A model generated the notes under the pieces. It had not been told where the DNA came from. It worked only from the letters and a program-made list of their open reading frames with translations, and ran no database searches. A stretch of DNA of 64,000 nt, taken from Tubulanus polymorphus. Its lineage: Eukaryota > Nemertea > Palaeonemertea > Tubulaniformes > Tubulanidae. Numbering within the stretch: the first letter of the stretch is position 1; the number at the start of each line of letters is the position of its first letter. Below, piece by piece: positions 57,105 to 64,000 of the stretch. A program made the position numbers and the translations under genes. The stretch spans positions 932,501-996,500 of the forward strand of contig NC_134032.1 of NCBI RefSeq assembly GCF_964204645.1. The letters are read 5' to 3'.

Positions 57105-57480
57105 TGGTGACTATTCTGAGCTAGTTCCAGGTATCACAACGACGCAGACCGGTTCCAGCAGCTCGAGTTGTTCGTGCTGGTGTTCAGTGGTGCCTGGTTC
57201 ACCAATAGGTATTTGTCAATTCGACATAGAGCAACCGGTAGATCTGTCCATAACTGCATCTTTTGCAGACAGACCATTAGCAGTTGATACGCCTGTAGCA
57301 GGCAGACCTTTGGGCACACCAATCCAAGATTTTCCACTGGACCTGTCCTTAGGTACATCGGCGGTTGACCAGCTATTGGATCTGACGCCCAGCGGGTGTT
57401 TAGACCAATTGTTGGAAAGTCAGTCGGACCTTAGCCCCTGTGCATCATGGACTATTGAAAGGATTGACGATATTCTTTAG
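57103..57480 (+). other. leader ORF with PVDLS and PLDLS motifs
   Basis: A stop-free frame of about 125 codons ending TAG at 57478, without an ATG near its start. It is Ser/Cys-rich at first, then acidic with PVDLS (57235-57249) and PLDLS (57334-57348), both fits to the PxDLS motif that binds CtBP co-repressors. No similarity to known Gag or Pol domains. It could be a spliced-in exon, since it follows the LTR directly. Confidence 0.4.
57105..57116 (+). promoter_or_regulatory. possible primer-binding site
   Basis: tggtgac matches the 3' end of tRNA-Trp (..gtcacca) over 7 bases directly after the LTR; the following bases diverge. Confidence 0.35.
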
Positions 57481-57629
57481 TCATCATCAACCGAAGAGTT
57501 GACTGGGGAAAACGTCGCTCGCATTTGGGAAAATGTGCTTTGTTGGGCTGATCATCAGGATCAGATTTAATATTTCAAATAGTATTTATTGTAGGGATCA
57601 CTTAATTTGAATTACTCTGGATCAACAAT

Positions 57630-57895
57630 ATGATGACAACTAGAAGTGGGACGGCGTATGGGCAGGACAGTGCGGGTGGTTTACAGGGTCAAACCACTAC
57701 GGAGGGGGGACCCACAGGGTCGGCCCCCGGTTAGCGATGACACGGTTCTGGAGGCCCTCTCTGGTATACGCGAACAGGTAGATACGGCCACCGCTTTTAT
57801 GAAATTTCTCCATGCTCCCCAAATTTACGGGACGGGACGATCAGCGCGTCTCCGATTGGTTCAGAGGGTTTAGGCTGTTCGTGTTGGATATCAAA
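57630..57895 (+). pseudogene. diverged, frameshifted gag start
   Basis: ATG 57630 opens MMTTRSGTAYGQ, a typical Gag beginning, but this frame hits TAG after about 34 codons. Frame +1 continues with VSDDTVLEALSGIREQVDTA and a second shift leads to LPKFTGRDDQRVSDWFRGF. It is the founding or oldest gag copy, clearly diverged from the array copies. Confidence 0.65.
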
Positions 57896-58138
57896 TCATC
57901 GCAGGTGATCAATAACGATTACTGGATTGCAAACGTAGGTAAAATTCCACATTCAATGATTCATTTAATTCGTGAAGAAGAATTCACGATTGATTTATAT
58001 TACTTATCTTATGTCGCGATACATCATAGGACGATTCACACTGTAGAGTTTATGAATAGTTGTTTTTAAACCCAACTTCGTACAATACCATTATAGTTTA
58101 TAAATGTTAGCTACGCATTTTGTAATTTTGGATAAATA

Positions 58139-58500
58139 CATCTCGGGGACCATCAGCTCTCAGCGACGATGTGTATAAGATTACGCTTTCTGTACGAAGT
58201 GGAAAGAAGATGCTCTCATCATATCCAGTTACTTCTGGTGACAAAAAATATGATGCTGTGCGCAAAAATGCAGCGAATAAGTTGTCTTCGAAAGCATACA
58301 CACGTCAAAACATAAACAACAAAAATGAAATCGTATTCCAAAAACAAGAAAAATTGTTCCCAAATCTTCAGCCATTGCCTCAATTATTGTTTCAAGAAGG
58401 CGAGCCATATGTTTGTTTTTATGAAAAGAAAATTCACTCTGTAAGTACAATTTGCTTATTCATATTGATACACGGATGTTTGTATCAATAACTGCAATCG
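58139..58500 (+). repeat. first copy of the non-gag half of the cassette
   Basis: ggggaccatcagctctcagc onward, encoding SGKKMLSSYPVTSGDKKYD and ending before gtaagtacaa. It joins the old gag region directly, so the intron-like and RSRKRYST segments are missing in this copy. Confidence 0.75.
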
Positions 58501-60571
58501 ATTGCAAAATTGTAGCTAATGACATGTCGGAGTCGGACCCAAGGGGAACCGGGTACGGCTGCGGATAGTTCGGTCAGCAATGACACAGTCATGCGGGCAC
58601 TGACCGGCCTACAAGAGCAGATGGGCTCAGCAGCAGCGTTTATTGATTATAGCCTGCTTCCAAAATTCACAGGCCGGGACAATCAAGATGTGGATGAATG
58701 GTTCAGGGGGTTTGATAGGCTCGCTGACCTCAGAGGCTGGACTGCTGCGGTAAAAAAAAAAACAACAGATTTTCTGGTTTCTGTCCGGACCAGCTTTCGT
58801 CCTGTTCAACGATCTGCGCATCGACCAAGAGACTGATGCGGCTGGTCACCGTAAAATGGCCCCGTGGGATGATATTGTGCTGCTTTCAAAAAACAGTTTA
58901 GCCCGACAACTTGGGCCATAGTCAGAGAATCTGCCCTGACAACTATGAAACAGGTGAGGGGCAACCGAAGTCCTGGACCGGAGCATACTGGTCGTGGAGA
59001 GAGAGGTGGCGCCGCCGGTAAAGAGTAGAAAAATCCTTTATCTATTTATAATTATTTCTCTTCTATTCCAGAGATCCCGCAAGAGATATTCAACCGACGA
59101 GGTGGACATCATTCGGGTAGCATTCGCGGAGGAGTACGCGAGTCCTGCCCAAATTAAAGAGGCGTTAGGGGGGACCATCAGCTCTCAGCGACGATGTGTA
59201 TGAGATTACGCACTCCCTACTCAGTGGAAAGAAGATGCTCTCATCATATCCAGTTACTTCTGGTGACAAAAAATATGATGCTGTGCGCAAAAATGCAGCG
59301 AATAAGTTGTCTTCGAAAGCATACACACGTCAAAACATAAACAACAAAAATGAAATCGTATTCCAAAAAACAAGAAAAATTGTTCCCAAATCTTCGGCCA
59401 TTGCCTCAATTATTGTTTCAAGAAGGCGAGCCATATGTTTGTTTTTATGAAAAGAAAATTCACTCTGTAAGTACAATTTGCTTATTCATATTGATACACG
59501 GATGTTTGTATCAATAACTGCAATCGATTGCAAAATTGTAGCTAATGACATGTCGGAGTCGGACCCAAGGGGAACCGGGTACGGCTGCGGATAGTTCGGT
59601 CAGCAATGACACAGTCATGCGGGCGCTGACCGGCCTACAAGAGCAGATGGGCTCAGCAGCAGCGTTTATTGATTATAGCCTGCTTCCAAAATTCACAGGC
59701 CGGGACAATCAAGATGTGGATGAATGGTTCAGGGGGTTTGATAGGCTCGCTGACCTCAGAGGCTGGACTGCTGCGGTAAAAAAAAAAACAACAGATTTTC
59801 TGGTTTCTGTCCGGACCAGCTTTCGTCCTGTTCAACGATCTGCGCATCGACCAAGAGACTGATGCGGCTGGTCACCGTATAATGGCCCCGTGGGATGATA
59901 TTGTGCTGCTTTCAAAAAACAGTTTAGCCCGACAACTTGGGCCATAGTCAGAGAATCTGCCCTGACAACTATGAAACAGGGGAGGGGCAACCGAAGTCCT
60001 GGACCGGAGCATACTGGTCGTGGAGCGAGAGGTGGCGCCACCGGTAAAGAGTAGAAAAATCCTTTATCTATTTATAATTATTTCTCTTCTATTCCAGAGA
60101 TCCCGCAAGAGATATTCAACCTACGAGGTGGACATCATTCGGGCAGCATTCGCGGAGGAGTACGCGAGTCCTGCCCAAATTAAAGAGGCGTTAGGGGGGA
60201 CTATCAGCTCTCAGCGACGATGTGTATGAGATCACGCTTTCTGTACTCAGTGGAAAGAAGATGCTCTCATCATATCCAGTTACTTCTGGTGACAAAAAAT
60301 ATGATGCTGTGCGCAAAAATGCAGCGAATAAGTTGTCTTCGAAAGCATTCACACGTCAAAACATAAACAACAAAAATGAAATCCTGTTCCAAAAAAACGT
60401 GAAAAATTGTTCCCAAATCTTCAGCCATTGCCTCAATTATTGTTTCAAGAAGGCGAGCCATATGTTTGTTTTTATGAAAAGAAAATTCACTCTGTAAGTA
60501 CAATTTGCTTATTCATATTGATACACGGATGTTTGTATCAATAACTGCAATCGATTGCAAAATTGTAGCTA

Positions 60572-60976
60572 ATGACATGTCGGAGTTGGACCCAAGGGGA
60601 ACCGGGTACGGCTGCGGATACTTCGGTCAGCAATGACACAGTCATGCGGGCGCTGACCGGCCTACAAGAGCAGATGGGCTCAGCAGCAGCGTTTATTGAT
60701 TATAGCCTGCTTCCAAAATTCACAGGCCGGGACAATCAAGATGTGGATGAATGGTTCAGGGGGTTTGATAGGCTCGCTGACCTCAGAGGCTGGACTGCTG
60801 CGGTAAAAAAAAAAAAACAACAGATTTTCTGGTTTCTGTCCGGACCAGCTTTCGTCCTGTTCAACGATCTGCGCATCGACCAAGAGACTGATGCGGCTGG
60901 TCACCGTATAATGGCCCCGTGGGATGATAATGTGCTGCTTTCAAAAAACAGTTTAGCCCGACAACTTGGGCCATAG
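60572..60976 (+). CDS. gag-like ORF, array copy 3 (type B)
   Basis: 134 codons from ATG to TAG. After the A13 run the capsid-like reading continues with QIFWFLSGPAFVLFNDLRID and ends NSLARQLGP. Type A copies (58519, 59545, 61611) shift frame at the A11 run and end after 105 codons. Matches the N-terminal part of Ty3/Gypsy-type Gag (capsid); no zinc knuckle is present. An identical-length copy is at 62638-63042. Confidence 0.6.
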   Translation: MTCRSWTQGEPGTAADTSVSNDTVMRALTGLQEQMGSAAAFIDYSLLPKFTGRDNQDVDEWFRGFDRLADLRGWTAAVKKKKQQIFWFLSGPAFVLFNDLRIDQETDAAGHRIMAPWDDNVLLSKNSLARQLGP

Positions 60977-62637
60977 TCAGGGAATCTGCCCTGACAACTA
61001 TGAAACAGGGGGGGGGGGGGCAACCGAAGTCCTGGACCGGAGCATACCGGTCGTGGAGCGAGAGGTGGCGCCGCCGGTAAAGAGTGCCGTATAGAAAAAT
61101 CCTTTATCTATTTATTATTATTTCTCTTCTATTCCAGAGATCCCGCACGAGATATTCAACCGACGAGGTGGACATCATTCGGGCAGCATTCGCGGAGGAG
61201 AACGCGAGTCCTGCCCAAATTAAAGAGGCGTTAGGGGGGACCATCAGCTCTCAGCGACGATGTGTATGAGATTACGCTTTCCCTACTCAGTGGAAAGAAG
61301 ATGCTCTCATCATATCCAGTTACTTCTGGTGACAAAAAATATGAAGCTGTGCGCAAAAATGCAGCGAATAAGTTGTCTTCGAAAGCATACACACGTCAAA
61401 ACATAAACAACAAAAATGAAATCGTATTCCAAAAAATGAGAAAAATTGTTCCCAAATCTTCGGCCATTGCCTCAATTATTGTTTCAAGAAGGCGAGCCAT
61501 ATGTTTGTTTTTATGAAAAGAAAATTCACTCTGTAAGTACAATTTGCTTATTCATATTGATACACGGATGTTTGTATCAATAACTGCAATCGATTGCAAA
61601 ATTGTAGCTAATGACATGTCGGAGTCGGACCCAAGGGGAACCGGGTACGGCTGCGGATAGTTCGGTCAGCAATGACACAGTCATGCGGGCGCTGACCGGC
61701 CTACAAGAGCAGATGGGCTCAGCAGCAGCGTTTATTGATTATAGCCTGCTTCCAAAATTCACAGGCCGGGACAATCAAGATGTGGATGAATGGTTCAGGG
61801 GGTTTGATAGGCTCGCTGACCTCAGAGGCTGGACTGCTGCGGTAAAAAAAAAAACAACAGATTTTCTGGTTTCTGTCCGGACCAGCTTTCGTCCTGTTCA
61901 ACGATCTGCGCATCGACCAAGAGACTGATGCGGCTGGTCACCGTATAATGGCCCCGTGGGATGATATTGTGCTGCTTTCAAAAAACAGTTTAGCCCGACA
62001 ACTTGGGCCATAGTCAGAGAATCTGCCCTGACAACTATGAAACAGGGGAGGGGCAACCGAAGTCCTGGACCGGAGCATACTGGTCGTGGAGCGAGAGGTG
62101 GCGCCACCGGTAAAGAGTAGAAAAATCCTTTATCTATTTATAATTATTTCTCTTCTATTCCAGAGATCCCGCAAGAGATATTCAACCTACGAGGTGGACA
62201 TCATTCGGGCAGCATTCGCGGAGGAGTACGCGAGTCCTGCCCAAATTAAAGAGGCGTTAGGGGGGACCATCAGCTCTCAGCGACGATGTGTATGAGATCA
62301 CGCTTTCTGTACTCAGTGGAAAGAAGATGCTCTCATCATATCCAGTTACTTCTGGTGACAAAAAATATGATGCTGTGCGCAAAAATGCAGCGAATAAGTT
62401 GTCTTCGAAAGCATACACACGTCAAAACATTAACAACAAAAATGAAATCCTGTTCCAAAAAAACGTGAAAAATTGTTCCCAAATCTTCGGCCATTGCCTC
62501 AATTATTGTTTCAAGAAGGCGAGCCATATGTTTGTTTTTATGAAAAGAAAATTCACTCTGTAAGTACAATTTGCTTATTCATATTGATACACGGATGTTT
62601 GTATCAATAACTGCAATCGATTGCAAAATTGTAGCTA

Positions 62638-63042
62638 ATGACATGTCGGAGTTGGACCCAAGGGGAACCGGGTACGACTGCGGATACTTCGGTCAGCAAT
62701 GACACAGTCATGCGGGCGCTGACCGGCCTACAAGAGCAGATGGGCTCAGCAGCAGCGTTTATTGATTATAGCCTGCTTCCAAAATTCACAGGCCGGGACA
62801 ATCAAGATGTGGATGAATGGTTCAGGGGGTTTGATAGGCTCGCTGACCTCAGAGGCTGGACTGCTGCGGTAAAAAAAAAAAAACAACAGATTTTCTGGTT
62901 TCTGTCCGGACCAGCTTTCGTCCTGTTCAACGATCTGCGCATCGACCAAGAGACTGATGCGGCTGGTCACCGTATAATGGCCCCGTGGGATGATAATGTG
63001 CTGCTTTCAAAAAACAGTTTAGCCCGACAACTTGGGCCATAG
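62638..63042 (+). CDS. gag-like ORF, array copy 5 (type B)
   Basis: Same 134-codon ORF as copy 3 with one evident substitution (Thr for Ala near residue 14). Lies one 2066-bp dimer downstream of copy 3. Confidence 0.6.
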   Translation: MTCRSWTQGEPGTTADTSVSNDTVMRALTGLQEQMGSAAAFIDYSLLPKFTGRDNQDVDEWFRGFDRLADLRGWTAAVKKKKQQIFWFLSGPAFVLFNDLRIDQETDAAGHRIMAPWDDNVLLSKNSLARQLGP

Positions 63043-63754
63043 TCAGGGAATCTGCCCTGACAACTATGAAACAGGGGGGGGGGGGGGCAACCGAAGTCCT
63101 GGACCGGAGCATACCGGTCGTGGAGCGAGAGGTGGCGCCGCCGGTAAAGAGTGCCGTATAGAAAAATCCTTTATCTATTTATTATTATTTCTCTTCTATT
63201 CCAGAGATCCCGCAAGAGATATTCAACCGAGGAGGTGGACATCATTCGGGTAGCATTCGCGGAGGAGTACGCGAGTCCTGCCCAAATTAAAGAGGCGTTA
63301 GGGGGGACCATCAGCTCTCAGCGACGATGTGTATGAGATTACGCTTTCCCTACTCAGTGGAAAGAAGATGCTCTCATCATATCCAGTTACTTCTGGTGAC
63401 AAAAAATATGATGCTGTGCGCAAAAATGCAGCGAATAAGTTGTCTTCGAAAGCATACACACGTCAAAACATAAACAACAAAAATGAAATTGTATTCCAAA
63501 AAACGAGAAAAATTGTTCCCAAATCTTCAGCCATTGCCTCAATTATTGTTTCAAGAAGGCGAGCCATATGTTTGTTTTTATGAAAAGAAAATTCACTCTG
63601 TAAGTACAATTTGCTTATTCATATTGATACACGGATGTTTGTATCAATAACTGCAATCGATTGCAAAATTGTAGCTAATGACATGTCGGAGTTGGACCCA
63701 AGGGGAACCGGGTACGGCTGCGGATAGTTCGGTCAGCAATGACACAGTCATACG

Positions 63755-64000
63755 GGCGCTGGCCATAAAAGTGTGTATACCTCTGCTCGATATAACTATA
63801 ATTCTCCTACAGTGTCTCATCAGTTACTATAAAAGCATTGTACTGATACAGAGGACGTCAACATTCGCATTTAAAATATATCATGTAATACATATCTATA
63901 TTGTAATTCTTAACCAACTTTATCCTTATCATTTCAATCCTAACCTTTCACTTCACTCGGCGCTGGTCAATGGACTTTGTTCTACTGACGTCTGCCATTG
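63755..64000 (+). repeat. 3' LTR, cut by the window end
   Basis: From ggccataaaagtgtg the sequence leaves the cassette. It contains actgatacagagga, aatcctaacctttcacttcactcggcgctggtca, and ctactgacgtctgccattg, matching 56774-56966 with clear divergence. The two LTRs are therefore old. Confidence 0.7.

Larger units (their letters stand above)
58505..63755 (+). repeat. tandem array of ~1.03-kb gag + extra-exon cassettes
   Basis: The gag ATG recurs at 58519, 59545, 60572, 61611, 62638 and 63678 (spacing 1026, 1027, 1039, 1027, 1040). Each unit has: gag fragment (VSNDTVMRALTGLQEQMG, LPKFTGRDNQDVDEWFRGF); a GT..AG intron-like segment (ggtaaagagt ... ctcttctattccag); RSRKRYSTDEVDII...AQIKEALGG; then MYEIT...SGKKMLSSYPVTSGDKKYD, closing with a gtaagtacaa donor-like word. 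Units alternate between two types: A (A11 run, gggaggggc) and B (A13 run, long G run, extra gccgt). This makes a 2066-bp dimer repeat. The A11/A13 difference sets the frame: gag stays open to LARQLGP only in type B. The last unit is cut short near 63755. Confidence 0.93.
56575..64000 (+). mobile_element. LTR-retrotransposon-derived locus (gag-bearing, no pol seen)
   Basis: The left end (about 56600-57104) and right end (about 63755-64000, cut by the window) share words: actgatacagagga, aatcctaacctt, acttcactcggc, then ggactttg and ctactgacgtctg. That is the signature of two LTRs in the same orientation. Between them lie a leader ORF, a damaged gag and an array of gag-containing cassettes. No protease, reverse transcriptase, RNase H or integrase was seen, so the element is defective or non-autonomous. 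The gag style (KFTGRDxQxVxxWFRGF) suggests a Ty3/Gypsy-type element; that is inference. Confidence 0.8.

Overview
The window is nuclear DNA of an animal. Split genes have canonical GT..AG introns of 0.1-4 kb, polyadenylation signals, transposon-filled introns, minisatellites and an LTR element. The gene set (DTWD1, eIF2B-delta, a pinocchio-family protein, a cystin-like ciliary protein, a PAN/C-type-lectin protein, an SLC18-like carrier and a peptide-receptor-like GPCR) fits an invertebrate. My guess is a lophotrochozoan (mollusc, annelid or brachiopod), but the sequence does not prove the phylum. The standard genetic code works throughout.

Layout: 1.1-1.8 kb (+) holds a secreted PAN + C-type-lectin gene that seems to lack the middle of its lectin domain. 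4.9-10.7 kb (-) is a cystin-1-like gene with one large N-myristoylation exon, two micro-exons and a short acidic C-terminal exon. 14.0-19.4 kb (+) is a complete DTWD1 tRNA-modification gene with an upstream ORF; its large intron holds a duplicated exon fragment and a 109-bp satellite. 22.0-33.1 kb (-) is a complete ten-exon EIF2B4 (546 codons). 40.2-44.2 kb (+) holds the four 3' coding exons of a pinocchio-family gene; its first exon was not found. 49.7-51.0 kb (+) is an intronless SLC18-like transporter. 52.2-53.4 kb (-) is an intronless GPCR with one in-frame stop. 56.6-64.0 kb is an LTR-retrotransposon-derived locus in which a ~1.03-kb gag-plus-extra-exon cassette is repeated about six times, as a 2.07-kb dimer higher-order repeat.

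The remaining space is largely non-autonomous DNA transposons and satellites. Families with target-site duplications visible by eye include TTAA-flanked (piggyBac-like) MITEs in six copies plus a second TTAA family, elements with 9-bp duplications (Mutator-like), a 7-bp-duplication MITE, fold-back elements, and a family beginning GGGGCCAGTTGCA whose interior has expanded into a 48-bp satellite inside the pinocchio intron. Insertions inside insertions occur at 14.3-15.0 kb and 24.1-24.4 kb.

The genes form no operon or pathway. Their grouping looks like ordinary synteny, with DTWD1 and the cystin-like gene divergently arranged around 10.7-13.8 kb. All assignments were made by eye; no database search was run.
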